Positions 21,713 to 33,965 of a stretch of DNA of 64,000 nt are shown here, in pieces. The translations under genes and the position numbers were made by a program. Each line of letters opens with the position of its first letter. The stretch's first letter is position 1. Below the pieces are notes generated by a model. That model saw nothing but the letters and a program-made list of their open reading frames with translations, did not search any database and had not been told where the DNA came from. The stretch spans positions 12,735,882 through 12,799,881 of the forward strand of contig NC_063066.1 of NCBI RefSeq assembly GCF_018812025.1, given 5' to 3'. This DNA is from Megalobrama amblycephala. Its lineage: Eukaryota > Chordata > Actinopteri > Cypriniformes > Xenocyprididae.

Positions 21713-24700
21713 ATTTAATTTAAAGACCCGTTTAATGTTTTTAATATGAATTTTAATGTTGATATACATTACATATATGTTGTACCCCATTTTCTCAAAT
21801 AGCAAAAGAAAAGCTCAATAACAGTGTTTTCACAACTTTCAAAAAGAGGAAAAAATAGAGAGAGATTGACGACAGTCAGAAGAGAGAAATATGTCTACTT
21901 TACCGTCACTCACACAGCCGCTGTATTAGAAACACCCTCGCAGCAGTGTTAACTAGGTTTTTTTTTTTTTTTTTTTTTTTTTGTAATTTGATGAAAAGGT
22001 AATACAATGCTAAGTATAGTGTTATTAATGACCGTTAAAACGCGTCATCACAGTCCATGAAAAGGGCCCATTGTTAAATTACTTACAGCACATATTGTCA
22101 CCTAGCACCAAATAGACACGAACAGAGCAGGAGTCGCATTTGCCTGAGGAGGTTACCATAACAACAGACTTCTCAGGCATTTTCCACTATAGGAAACAAA
22201 ACAAAAGTTACTGTAATTATCTCTAACTATTACTCATTTTCATAACACAATATATTACAAAAAGAGCATTTTTTGTTTGTTGTGAGGAAGGTCCCTTTTG
22301 CAGTATGTTCTCTGGATACTTTGGCTTCCCAAATAGCAGATTTTGTATCACAGAAGCAAAATATGTTTAAGAGGTAGAAATTGCCTGTGTAAAGTGAAAC
22401 AGCCCTAATAAAAAGGTTTTATATGGAATCAGCAAAAGACATAAAACCCAAATATAAGCACCCACTGATGTCCCTTAAAACTGCGAAGTATGGCGAACAT
22501 CATAAAATCATCACAAATCCCAAAAGTACACAATTATGTAGTTTAGCTAACATAAACAAGCTGTCAATATCTTTCACCCTCATGAATGAAATGATCTAGA
22601 ACTGGATAAAACTCCCAGACCGAATCGAATGATGTTTGTCCATTCTTGATTCGATAGGTCAACAAAACAGCAGAGTTCATGCTTAATTGCTGGAGACAGG
22701 TAGGTCTCATATGGTTCAGACACCCTGAGACATCAAAAATTGTCAGTCTAACATAGCTTCATTTCGTCAATAGATTCCTGGAAAACACATCTAAAAGCAC
22801 ATGGATTTTTCTTGCAGGCTACAGAAAAATAAAGCTCTAATGAGTGAGTCGTGATGGGTGTCTGTTCTTGCTGATATCAAGTCACAAAATAAAGTGAAAG
22901 AGGTCAAAAGAAGACCATCTCAAAACAAACCTAAAATATGCATGTTAGGTCTGAATCACAGTCAACCAATTAAGTGAACAATACAGTTGTGAACTTCCTA
23001 TCTGCAACAATATTTAGTGACAGCACACACAATATAAATTGACTGAAAAGGCAATCTTGCTGCTGCTTTACTTAAATGTAGAAAAAACAGTAACAGAGTC
23101 TGTTTTGTGTGTTGAGATCAAAGTTTATTCAATCTAATTTCACACAAATGCTCCAGTTTTCATTTTTCTGATACCCAAGATCTTCATCTAGGTGAACTGT
23201 CATCACTGCATTCATATTTTTTCTTTGCATGTCATAGTGGAGTATCTGCGAAGGGTAAATGTGCATGCTTGAAATTTTATTTTTGGATTGTATGAACTTC
23301 AAAAACAAAACCAGGCAAGTTGATCAGCCAGCAAAAGATGTTTAGAAAAAGGGCAAAGAGGGATTTGAAAATGATAAACAAGTCAAATAATAATAATCTC
23401 ATTACAATTGTATATATAAAAGTTCAATGTTTATCTTCTCAAAAACTGTGAATTATTATGGTGGCCATCTTGGTGGTCTTTGGCATTCATAAGTTGAAAT
23501 AATGCAAATTAGAAGAGAAATCTGTTAGCATGTCACTTTTCCTTATCACATTTTTATTTATTTATTTATTTATTTTTTAAATTTTTTTAGGATCATCAAT
23601 ACCCTTTTTATTCCAAATGGTTTGTGATATGTGATACAAAGAAACGGCCTTTGGAGATGAAGCTGCGCTTTCATGGGTAATGAGATTTTAAAATGCTTTT
23701 TGTATACAGAATTCTATGACGTTGGGGGTGGAGGAAAATGATTGACAGATAAATACGATATTTATGATGTATAGCTTTTGTAACTAATTACAATGGGGTT
23801 TAAAAGAATCAAATACACATGAATAATGTTTAATTTGCCTCCGCTGATTGCTATTTTCTCTAAAGCGAAATCATTGTCACAGAGTACTGTCGCAGTTGAA
23901 TTACCTTTTATGAATCCTTGACCCAAAATGCCTTTATGTTTTATACAGTTACAGCAAGCAGCAATGCATACAACTCTGTCAAACTATAAGTGGTAATTAA
24001 ATGAATTCATGCTACATTTCCACGCTACTGAAAATATCAAGGGCAGGAGTGTTCAAAAACAAAAAGATAATTGCGATCATGAGGAACTGAACACAAAGAT
24101 ATTATCCTGAATTTATCATCTTAAACATAAATTTAAGTAATAGTTGGTACGACATAGAGGCAGAGAACGAAAACTCAAATGCTGTTGACACCAGGTTATG
24201 GTCAGCTTTAAGAGAAACAATTATCAATTTATGTGTATCTCGCAATATAGTTTTAGCTCTACACTGCTGCAGAAGGACAAATGCATTTTTTTAGTATTTA
24301 ATAACTTCATTTAATTTCCTTAAGAATTAATAATTCATTTATGTATTTATAAGTACTGAAAGTGTTTAGCAATTTAGCACCCACTTTGCAGATTATGACT
24401 AATGTATAATTTAGTCTTTTTATATTATCCTATTAATATTAACATACTGTATTAAAGTGTGTATTAATATCACTCAATATGAGCTGTATTAATATACACC
24501 TACGTTAAATGCTCAAAGTAATGATCATGTTCTAATGGGTTTGTCAATGCTAACATTGCGCTCGTTGTAATATGTCACAGCAGTGTCGCTAATCTGTACA
24601 TACAGTGTGGTTACTAATGCTATTTAAATTGTACCAACACAATTATCGCATTAACTTATTCAGAGGTCTGAAACGACAATGTTCCTGATGTCACATTAAG

Positions 24701-25100
24701 TTAAATCATGACGGATGCATTAGCATGGTCCTGTGACAGCTTTCGAAGTGCGGAAATGTGTCTTTTGTTGGTTTCCAATGCCTGTGTAACATCAGTTACG
24801 CCCGGAGTCATGTACATGTAATGCAGCTGACACTTCTCATATGCTGTATCTCTGTGTGTCAAAGCTTATAAAGGGAGACAGAGAAAAGGCAGTCACTTGT
24901 GGAAAATATAATGTTGACTAGTGTGTCACACTGCTAGACTCACTCGATTGCCAATGCCACGTTTCATTATCAGATACACAATCCCTGTTGGAGACACTAC
25001 AGACTGTATAAGGGGATTGGGGGAAATCTGAAGATGGTTTTCCATGCTCTGTTCCATACAGTTATAAAGGACAATGAATGATAGTTTTAAGCTTCAAAAA
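21713..25100. other. No gene seen
   Basis: AT-rich DNA with a T-run at about 21959-21982 and a TTTA run near 23551-23575. No open frame above chance, no TIR pairs recognised. Parts may be unique host DNA. Confidence 0.45.
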
Positions 25101-25119
25101 TGGTCATATGATATAATTG

Positions 25120-25513
25120 CAAAACCCTTATGATTGCAAAATCAGAAGTTTAGTGACATTTTTTTTTTTTTTTTTTTAAAGAAAAAATAATACTTTAGTC
25201 AGCAAGGATGCATTAAAAGGAACATAAAACATTTCTAATGTTAAAAAATGTTTCTAGAACCGAATCAGCATATTTTCTGAAGGATCATGTAACACCGATA
25301 AATAGAATATTGGCTACTAAAAATTCAGCGTTGCCATCACATTAAAAATAAATTACATTTTAAAATATATAGTGATTTTAAATTGTAATAATATTTCACA
25401 AAATTACTGTTTTTACTGTATTGTTGATCAAATAAATGTAGCCTTGGTTAGTATAAGGTACTTTGTTCAGAAACATCACAAAATCTTACAAACCCAAACT
25501 TTTGAATGGTAGA
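25120..25513. mobile_element. MITE of the TTCAAAAGTTTGGGG family
   Basis: Shares GGATCATGTAACAC, TTGCCATCACA and CAAATAAATGTAGCCTTGG with copies at 35.1, 39.0 and 42.2-43.2 kb. The right end CCCAAACTTTTGAATGGTAG is intact; the left end is poorly defined next to a T-run at 25160-25177. Confidence 0.65.
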
Positions 25514-25619
25514 CATACCATAATGGTTATCAGTTAATATTAGAGATATATCTTTACTTATTGGAATCAGACAATATTTAAGAAAGTGTTTTTTTCTGCT
25601 ATGGAATAAAAAATAAAAA

Positions 25620-26065
25620 AGGTAGCTACAACTTTTTATTTCACAATTCAGATTTTTTTTTTCTCACAACTGCGAGGTACATCTTGCAATTCTTACTTTT
25701 GAGTTATAAAGTCAGAATTGTGAGAGATAAAGTCGCAATTGTGAGTTATAAAGTCCAATTCGGTGGGAAAAAAAGACTGACTCTTTCTCAGAATTGCAAG
25801 TTTATATATCACAATTCTGACATTATAACTCACAATTGCATGTTATAAAGTTTTTCTAACTTTCTAAAGATTTCTAAAGTTAATCTCGAAATTCTGAGAA
25901 AGAGTCAGTCTTTTTTTCACTGAATTGTACTTTATAACATGCAATTGTAAGTTATAAAGGCAGAATTGCGTGATATAAACTCACAATTGAGAGGAAAAAA
26001 AAGTCAGAATTGTGAGATAAAAGGTCAATTATCTTTTACACTTTTTCATTTTGTGGCAGAAACAA
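25620..26065. repeat. Foldback of CACAATTCTGA/TTATAAAGTCAGAATTG units
   Basis: Short units such as GAGTTATAAAGTCAGAATTG are repeated tandemly and inverted. A strong hairpin joins AAAAAAAGACTGACTCTTTC (25768-25787) to GAAAGAGTCAGTCTTTTTTT (25894-25915 region). Such arrays are common in cyprinid genomes. Non-coding. Confidence 0.65.
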
Positions 26066-26118
26066 GCTTCCATAGAAACAGCTTCTGAAATGAGAAAAAA
26101 CAAACAAAACATAAATAA

Positions 26119-26254
26119 TTAAAGGGGAGGTGTAATGCTATTTCATGCATTCTGACTTATTTACACTGTTAAAGAGTTGCATTCTCATGCCAAACATGGC
26201 CAAAATTTCAAAACACGAGTTGGACGTATGACGGAGTATTTCTGTGCTGGTTTT

Positions 26255-26286
<32 letters not shown>

Positions 26287-26931
26287 CTCGAGTATGGCCT
26301 ATATGACGTCAAAAGAGAGAGGAATTCCTTGTATGGGCACTTCTCCCTGATAAGCGTGCACACACACATCACCCAGAGCAAGAGCACGCTCATCAATGCG
26401 CTTCGTTCAGGATACGGAAGCCAAGAGATTTTTCAACAATGGCTGTGTCCCAATTCAGGGGCTGCGTCCTTTGAAGGCAGCATACATCATTGGTCTCATT
26501 TAAGAAAAATAACCATTAGATTGCAACGTAAGAAAGAAATTACAGTATGTTACACCTCACAATGAACATCAGCCAATTTTATTACGGTTACTTTTATTAA
26601 ATAATACATCCTTGATGACTTATGCAGCCTTCAAATGCGACCTCCGGAGGACACAGCCTCTGAAATGAGACACAGCTCCTGTCAACAAAGGATAGTGTTT
26701 TTGGTTGTGAGGGAACTTTGCTTGTGACTCTTTAGCTCCGCCCATGGCACTGACAGCAGGAACGCCTCCAGGTGCTCGGCTTTTTTCAGAAAGACTCGGT
26801 ACAGCGTATCTATCTTTTATAAATATGATAAAACTAAAGACTTTTCGGAGATATGAAGGATGCATTGTTACTCTATGTACTCAAGATTAACATGAGATTG
26901 GCAGAAACTGTGTGTGATACCCCCCCTTTAA
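26119..26931. mobile_element. TTAA-ended MITE, about 813 bp
   Basis: Left TTAAAGGGGAGGTGTAATG, right TGATACCCCCCCTTTAA. A T-run sits at 26261-26286. The interior has no recognisable domain. It resembles the 7027 family in its ends but not in its interior. Confidence 0.55.
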
Positions 26932-27069
26932 TGTAGGGCTGGACTGTATTTCATCTTTCAGGAATGGAGGCAAATCTGAATGCCAGTTTGCAGTCAGTTG
27001 TGTAGGAAAAACATTTTTGTTTTTAGTACATCATTGATGTGTAAACGTACCCTTTGAGATTTGAGATTA

Positions 27070-27302
27070 TGGCCCAGTTTCACAGAAAGGGCTTAGCCTA
27101 AGCCAGGATTAGGCCTTAGTTCAATTAGGATATTTAAGTAGCTTTTATAAACGTACACTAGAAGAACAGAACATTACTGGTGTGCATCTTGAGACAAAAC
27201 AATGGCAATGACATATTTTAAACATAAGTTACTTTCAGTTAAAACATCTCAACCATGCATTTTAGTCTGAGACGTTTAAGCCTTGTCTGTGAAAACGGGG
27301 TT
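27070..27302. mobile_element. Small MITE, about 233 bp
   Basis: Left GGCCCAGTTTCACAGAAAGG and right CCTTGTCTGTGAAAACGGGG are inverted repeats. The adjacent GGCTTAGCCTAAGCCAGG is itself palindromic. Typical of an abundant cyprinid short element. Non-coding. Confidence 0.6.
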
Positions 27303-27447
27303 TATGAGTGTACATGAATTAAAGCAAAATAATGGAGTGCACGGATAAATCATTTATAGTAAACACAGCAGCATTCTGTAAAAAAAAAAAAAAAAAAAAA
27401 AAAGAATTGGTCAATTTTGATTTCATGTTGAATTTAATATCAAACAT

Positions 27448-28524
27448 TAGCCTGACGTGGTCATACTCAATTCTAGTTCTAATATGAGTCTGATACTGCT
27501 CCATTGGGCTTTGATTATGGGGGCGTATTTCAACCGATCCAGGAAAGACCTCAATTGGATAGACCTACAACCAATCAGAGCTACAGAATAAGTGACGTAT
27601 GTTGAGCGACGCATAGTTGTCAACAGAACTCTTCTTAGCGACCATCGGGGCCAGCTGATAAATCAAACTTTTGCCGAATCCCGTAGGAAGGACGGCAAAG
27701 ACATCTTTCCCATCGACAAATGCCTTGATCGCGGTCCTCTGTTCCTCTTTTAAAATTAATGCGCTGTCGATATCTTCTATAACGGACACGATGGCGGAAT
27801 CTACACATCTCAGTTCTTCAACAACAGCCATCATTGTTGTAAACTAATTGACCTTTCGCAAGACTCGCCCCCCTTAGTTACTGTTGCTTTGTCCGACAAG
27901 CCATGGTGCTGTCACGACACACAGAGTGGAAAATACATCGCGGAGCAAAGCGGAAACTGACAACACGTCGACAGACAAGACAGGACAGGTTACTTATGAT
28001 ATTAAACAGAGCCCCAGCTTTCAAACTGTGTAGTTAATAAAAAACGTTTTGTGGCTCTTTAATGTGTTGTGACCATGATCGTGACAGATTGCTGTAGCGC
28101 CTCAGCTCAAGAGGCTCGTGAACCGATCATCTCTTCCTACTAGTCCATTTATAGCATCAAATAAACATGAATGAACATGAGAATGAATGTTGTTTCAAAC
28201 GCGGAAAGACGTCAATATGCACAATTTTTCAAGTTTAACTCCACCGATGTTAATCTTCTAACTCCTGACTGCTTTGTCGGACAAAATAGTGGATGCGGCG
28301 TTCTGATGGGTTAGATCGCTTGTCAATCAAACTCCCCAAGCGCTCTTTGATGACGTGGCTGATTACGTTTCTGGTGATAATCTGTCAATCATCGCCCTGA
28401 CAATGTGATTGGTCCGAACAGTTTCTGTTCGGGCATAATTACTCCTCTACGGATCAAGTCCAGACCGAACTCCCCGACCTCAAAATGTTGTGGGCGGGGC
28501 TAAGTTCGGCTGGCATCCAGGCTA
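27448..28524 (-). mobile_element. 1,077-bp TIR element with 9-bp target duplication and helicase fragment
   Basis: Ends TAGCCTGACGTGGTCAT and GCTGGCATCCAGGCTA match as inverted repeats over the first seven bases, then diverge. The direct repeat ATCAAACAT at 27439-27447 and 28525-28533 is an exact 9-bp duplication, which fixes the borders. Inside, on the minus strand, lies the start of a RecQ-like helicase. The rest is GC-richer than the flanks. An A-run at 27380-27403 precedes it. Superfamily unclear: 9-bp duplications are typical of Mutator-like elements, but no transposase is present to test this. Confidence 0.65.
27565..27834 (-). pseudogene. RecQ-like SF2 helicase, N-terminal fragment
   Basis: An 89-codon frame. 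Residues 28-55 show a RecQ-type Q motif and Walker A: LKEEQRTAIKAFVDGKDVF followed by LPTGFGKSLIYQLAP. About 20 residues later the frame leaves the helicase and reads terminal sequence of the element (after VAKKSSV), consistent with an internal deletion that removed the DEAH box and all later motifs. It cannot be an active helicase. Helicase genes of this type occur in fish as multicopy, transposon-linked sequences; whether this one was cargo or an integral transposon gene is not decidable here. Confidence 0.72.
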
Positions 28525-28533
28525 ATCAAACAT

Positions 28534-30599
28534 AACATTAAAAGAACCATCAATTTGTTTGTTTTAAATATCAGTGCACTCCAGTAGCTAATTTCTAATT
28601 GGTTAAACTGATGGGGTTACAGCTCACTGCATTGCTCACACCCCAATCTCCTTTATTTTAACCGCACTTAAGTCAAACCATCATAAGAAAATGCTTTACT
28701 AATCAGAGCAAGTAGTTTGCAATGTCTTATGCTTGTTTGCAGGCTACATTACAATATTAATGAGCATTAATCATTAGCTAAAAAGAACAAAGGGAAAATT
28801 AAAGGAAAATAAAGAAAAGGAAAAGAAAAGGAAGGCATCTTTAAAACACAAGGAATGCAAAATGTATGTAAAACAGTTTATGAGAACATGTTGCACTGCC
28901 AAGACCCTTGACTGCAATTTTGGTCCAGCTGTGAATCTGGAAATTTAATATCCAAACTCCTGAACCTTCTTGAAGTGCACAGCAAAAGTGAATCTTGCCT
29001 CAGGGATACTGGACCATTTGGTGCTGTGTGTAAATAAACACTATTATGATTTGTATGTTAATAAAAAAGCAAGTTTCTTTGATACCTCTATCTCACATGC
29101 ACTCGGGCACTGTTGGAGCACAACTGAGCATCTATCCCTCTTAGTTTATGGTAATCTTTCAGGGGCCCCCAATATGTTTATTCCTCATTAAAATTTTATC
29201 AGCTACGGCAAATTGTGAAGATTAGGATGGGGTTGGGAGATCTCTCTCGTTCGGCTGTCTGCTCACAGATTTATGCTATTCCTTACACTGATCCAGGCTT
29301 ATCAGATCCCTGCAACCAGATGTTCATAAAGCAAAAAAGGAGAGGTTTGGTCTGATGCCCTGACCCACGGAGCAAGGAAATGGAAAGGAACAAGCATCCA
29401 AACTAGGCTAAACGGATGAGCTCAGAGATTGCTTTTCTTAATTAAGGAACTTGGTTTGTTTCTTTTCTATTTATCTGATATTAGTGTACCAACAAGCACA
29501 CAATTAAATTATACTCACTATATATAATCTGCATGTAATATATACATAAAACAAATCTGTCAAAATATAATTTTTTTTAAGACATCCTGGTTCCACAGAT
29601 TGGTCAATTTGTCACAAGAAAATACAGAATAAAATGAACAGAATAAAAGCCATCCTTTAGCTTATATCTTGCAAGTGTTCATATTTGTTAGCTCAAATAA
29701 TTAATTATGTCATCAATCACAATGATACAATGCATTACTTTGTAGTGTCTGTTTTGCTTGCAAAAGAAAACAATAGCTGTTAGCTAAAGATATAACTACA
29801 AAGAAAAAGACAGATGAGCAGATTACAGCAATTCTGATTCTGCCTTTTGAGGTCAGAGTGAATTCAAGCAGCTGAAACAAAATTAACACTTAGAAAATCA
29901 TCCTGGATACACGAGGCCAGCTGTCCTGCAGTTACTTTAGCATTTGAGTGAACTAGAATAAAAGTTTGATTTTTAAAGGTCATGAGCATAACTAACATAA
30001 CTATTCTATCTCCAACAAAAATGGAAAGACAGTTTACCATACGTTGGTGTAGGGCCACTGCAGTATGGATTTTACATTATTTAAACTTTACCTCTCAAGC
30101 TGTTTCCACCTACTTAGTCTGTTGTTTATCACCACTCATTTGTTGTATTACAATATCAGACTAGAATGCTGGGTCAAGAAGGTGAAATGTGTGGGAGTTC
30201 ACATGTCTCTATCTGTCTTTTCTCCTGTGACGTAGACCAGAACACTGAAACTGCTGGGCCTTGTGATTGTTCTGTTCGTGATGAGTTCCTAGGAATCCTG
30301 TAGTTCCTTTCTGGTAATGAGATCAATATACTGTTAGAGATCACCATTGAGGTCATCTCTCTTGATCCAGTTCTGGAAACAACTGCTTTGGGGCTTCTAC
30401 TGTTTGCTGATTAAAATGTACTGCATTGCTGATCTGCTGATACATGACAAACAGATGAATGAATACACATTGTATATTTTCCTCTATATTCCTCTTATTC
30501 AAGAATATGTTAAGGTGTTGTGGTTATTTCAACAACATCTAATGATAAAAGTATCTGATATGATTTTGTGAACTTCACATATGTCTGCATTTGGCAGAC
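28534..30599. other. No gene seen
   Basis: AT-rich with a purine run at 28795-28835. Short frames on both strands are without domains. No repeat termini found. Confidence 0.45.
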
Positions 30600-32348
30600 A
30601 CATATTGATGTAAGCACAGGTGAGCCCCTGCTTGGCATTTCTGCCTGACACGCCTCCGCCAGGTCATCAGCCAGGGACCACCGTTCACTGATCTTTCACT
30701 CCTTTAATCCTGGAACATCTCAAGGTGGTGGAGCAGCAAGAGGGGATGTCTCCCAACCACTCCCTGCAGCCAGCTCTAGGATCCTTGCTTTACCCATGCT
30801 CTATCCTTCCTTCGAAGCTAAAGCCAAAAGCTCCCTTCTTCTGCCTCCTCTGCCAGGTTTGAGAGCTTTCGTCAGGTTTGAGCCTGAGATTCCAAGTGAC
30901 TTTAGAAATAGCTGGGTAGATGTTCCAGTGTAGCATCTACAACCCTCTTCCACTGGACAGATGAATTCCCCTTCATCCCAGTTGCAAGCATGCCGATGAT
31001 AGCTCTGCATTCATTTTTCTCTTCCTTTCAAATGCAACCTTCATTCCCTCCTCCCAGGGGATGGTCAGCTCGACCATAATTACCATCTTAGCACGAGTGG
31101 ACCAGAGCACAATGTATGGCCATAAGAAGGTCAGGGCAATCTCTTGTGGAATCCTCAGCTGGCGGTCAAGATCCGCCCTTAGATTTCACTCACCTCCTGA
31201 TGACAGGAGGGACCACGCTGCTGCATTATTGCTCTGGGTTTGACCTCCTTGTCTGACAAACTGAATCAGACGCTGCAATGTAACTGGACTCTCTCTATTT
31301 GTTAGCAGCCTATGTGCCTCCAAGATCTCAGCTAGCTTACACAGTACTCAGTCGTGATGCCATCAGTATCGGCCTGCCGCCATCTGTATCGGACCTGTGC
31401 CTGAGCTGCCTTAAAGCCAGAGAGGATGTGCTGCAAGTTCGGGATCTGCACTTTGCAGAGTTGATAGGTCTCCTCTGAGCTGTTACAGAGGTGAAGGTTC
31501 CAGGGACTGGGAAGGGTGTCGTATGTAGCCTGGGGCATCCTGGACCTGCTGATCACTGCCTTCCAGGTTGTCCAGCTCACTTGTTGTGATTGGCTCACAG
31601 TTCTGATTTTGTATCTTTTTGATTTTGTATGACATCCGAGATCACAAGGCCTCTTCTTTCCTTCTTTGAGGCTTTGGACCACATCTTATAACTGGATCCC
31701 CATCTAAAGTCAGCTCTGCCTGGCTGCGGCAAACCCACAATCTCTCAATGTTTAAGACGGATGATGACCTGCTCCACCGTTTGCGTCATATTCTACTTGT
31801 GTCCTGTATGTACTTGGGTCTTGGTGTTTTGTATGGATGGGATGAGTCTCTCAGTTCGAACATGTGTCTCACCTTCGTAATTTTTACAACCCAAACTTAT
31901 GGATTTCAGAGGGAGCTTCAGGATGTTATGGTCAATCAGTGCTGTATCAAAATGGCAACGAGGGAGGCCCAGCCATTTTCGGATGTAATTTTTGGCTTTT
32001 GAGTCCATCCTCTGGACTGTTGTTGAGGTAATGTTAGACAACTTCAGGGGCCACATCAAATGATAGTACAAAATAAACTGGTAACACCAGACCTTGAATT
32101 TCCTTGGTAGAGCACTTTGGTCAATCTTGCTCAAGCTGGGATGAAACAGAAACAGCCATCTGCTTGCTAGAGAGGTCAGCTGTATAACGCCTTCCGAGAC
32201 TCTGCACAGGCTGGTCCACCAAAAGCGGAATTTTCTCACCGTTGGCTGAGAAAGACATATTATCATTCCTGAGATCTTTCCATATCGAGAGACTGTGGGA
32301 CTTAGCTGGTTTTATCCAAAACATATTAATTTTAGGTAGATCATGCAT
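30600..32348 (-). pseudogene. R2-like LINE, 5'-truncated, with restriction-like endonuclease
   Basis: Minus-strand reading, split over several frames. From 32348 down: RT thumb region (IPLLVDQPVQSLGRRYTAD), then LPRKFKVWCYQF and RKWLGLPRC, then STYD-type TYDTLPSPWNLHL and LQHILSG of the zinc-finger region, then IVLWSTRAKMVIMVEL and TIPWEEGMKVAFERK of the restriction-like endonuclease (about 31130-31030), and GTSTQLFLKSLGI near the C terminus (about 30920). The CCHC Cys after LQHILSG is Phe, and the family's R-P-D before IVLWS reads W-P-Y, so the endonuclease has lost an acidic residue. The polymerase core is absent, as expected of 5' truncation. The exact clade (R2, NeSL or Hero-like) is not resolved. 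Confidence 0.78.
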
Positions 32349-32732
32349 TCACTGGGAATTAAAGGCACAACCTTGGCATTACTAGCATCCATGATCTTTT
32401 GTTTTAGCTACAGGAACATGGCATGTTTTGGCAATAAAACAAAACACATTTATAAAATGTTATGCTCTGATGTCTGGAACCCCCAAAAGTTCTATTTAAC
32501 CTTTTATATCCTTTTAACTTGGCAACAAAGAACTTGTTGGGTTGTTTTGGCTGAGCCCTTAAAAAGGCATAGTTGGAGTTTCACTCTTGCACTTTGGGGG
32601 GTGGGGGTAATTAAATAATAAAGGAAAGGAATTAAATAATTAAAAAAATAAAAGGGACTTAAGAAAATACATAGATAAGAATGGTAAAAGTAGTTATAGG
32701 TCTACTTATGAAAAAATCAATTTAAACTACAG
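32349..32732. other. No gene seen
   Basis: AT-rich spacer between the LINE 5' truncation and the next Tc1 element. A G-run lies at 32597-32607. Nothing else recognised. Confidence 0.45.
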
Positions 32733-33960
32733 GTGCTGGCCATATAATTAGAATATCATCAAAAAGTTGATTTATTTCACTAATTCCATTCACAAAGTGA
32801 AACTTGTATATTATATTCATTCATTACACACAAACTGATATATTTCAAATGTTTATTTCTTTTAATTTTGATGATTATAACTGACAACTAAGGAAAATCC
32901 CAAATTCAGTATCTCAGAAAATTAGAATATTGTGAAAAGGTTCAATATTGAAGACACCTGGTGCCACACACTAATCAGCTAATTGACTCAAAACACCTGC
33001 AAAGGCCTTTAAATGGTCTCTCAGTCTAGTTCTGTAGGCTACACAATCATGGGGAAGGCTGCTGACTTGACAGTTGTCCAAAAGATGACCATTGACACCT
33101 TGCACAAGGAGGGCAAGACATAAAAGGTCATTGCAAAAGAGGCTGGCTGTTCACAGAGCTCTGAGTCCAAGCACATTAATAGAGAGGCGAAGGGAAGGAA
33201 AAGATGTGGTAGAAAACAGTGTACAAGCAATAGGGATAACTGCACCCTGGAGAGGATTGTGAAACAAAACCCATTCAAAAATGTGGGGGAGATTCACAGA
33301 GTGGACTGCAGCTGCAGTCAGTGCTTCAAGAACCACTACGCACAGACGTATACAAGGGTTTCAGCTGTTGCATTCCTTGTGTCAAGCCACTCTTGAACAA
33401 CAGACAGCATCAAAAGCGTCTCACCTGGGCTAAAGACAAAAAGGACTGGACTGAGTGGTGCAAAGTTATGTTCTCTGATGAAAGTAAATTTTGCATTTCC
33501 TTTGGAAATCAGGGTCCCAGAGTCTGGAGGAAGAGAGGAGAGGTACACAATACATGTTGCTTGAGGTTCAGTGTAAAGTTTCCACAGTCAGTGATAGTTT
33601 GGGGTGCCATGTCATCTGCTGGTGTTGGTCCACTGTGTTTTCTGAGGTCCAAGGTCAATGCAGCCGTATACCAGGAAGTTTTAGAGCACTTCATGCTTCC
33701 TGCTGCTGACCAACTTTATGGAGATGCAGATTTCATTTTCCAACAGGACTTGGCACCTGCACACAGTGCCAAAGCTACCAGTACCTGGTTTAAGGACCAT
33801 GGTATCCCTTTTCTTAATTGGCCAGCAAACAAGCCTGACCTTAACCCCATAGAAAATCTATGGGGTATTGTGAAGAGGAAGATGCGATATGCCAGACCCA
33901 ACAATGCAGAAGAGCTAAAGGCCACTATCAGAGCAACCTGGGCTCTCATAACACCTGAGC
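32733..33960 (+). mobile_element. Tc1-like element, family C, right end lost
   Basis: Left terminus ACAGGTGCTGGCCATATAAT with the inner repeat ATCTCAGAAAATTAGAATAT, as in a widespread fish Tc1 family. Transposase follows from 33049. The C-terminal codons and the right terminal repeat are missing, replaced from about 33966 by a minisatellite. Confidence 0.78.
33049..33960 (+). pseudogene. Tc1 transposase, family C, frameshifted and C-terminally replaced
   Basis: Starts MGKAADLTVVQKMTIDTLHK in frame 1, with an in-frame TAA at 33121-33123 after GKT. The helix-turn-helix part runs to about 33320. The catalytic part continues in frame 3 from 33321: KPLLNNRQHQKRLTWAKDKK, the first Asp in MFSDESKFCISFG, the second in FIFQQDLAPAHSAK, and the Glu in KPDLNPIENLWGIVKRKM. 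The DD34E triad is therefore present, but one stop and one frameshift disrupt the protein. After ITPEQ the normal end is absent and the frame reads into repeats up to a stop at 34227-34229. Confidence 0.82.
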
Positions 33961-33965
33961 AGTTC

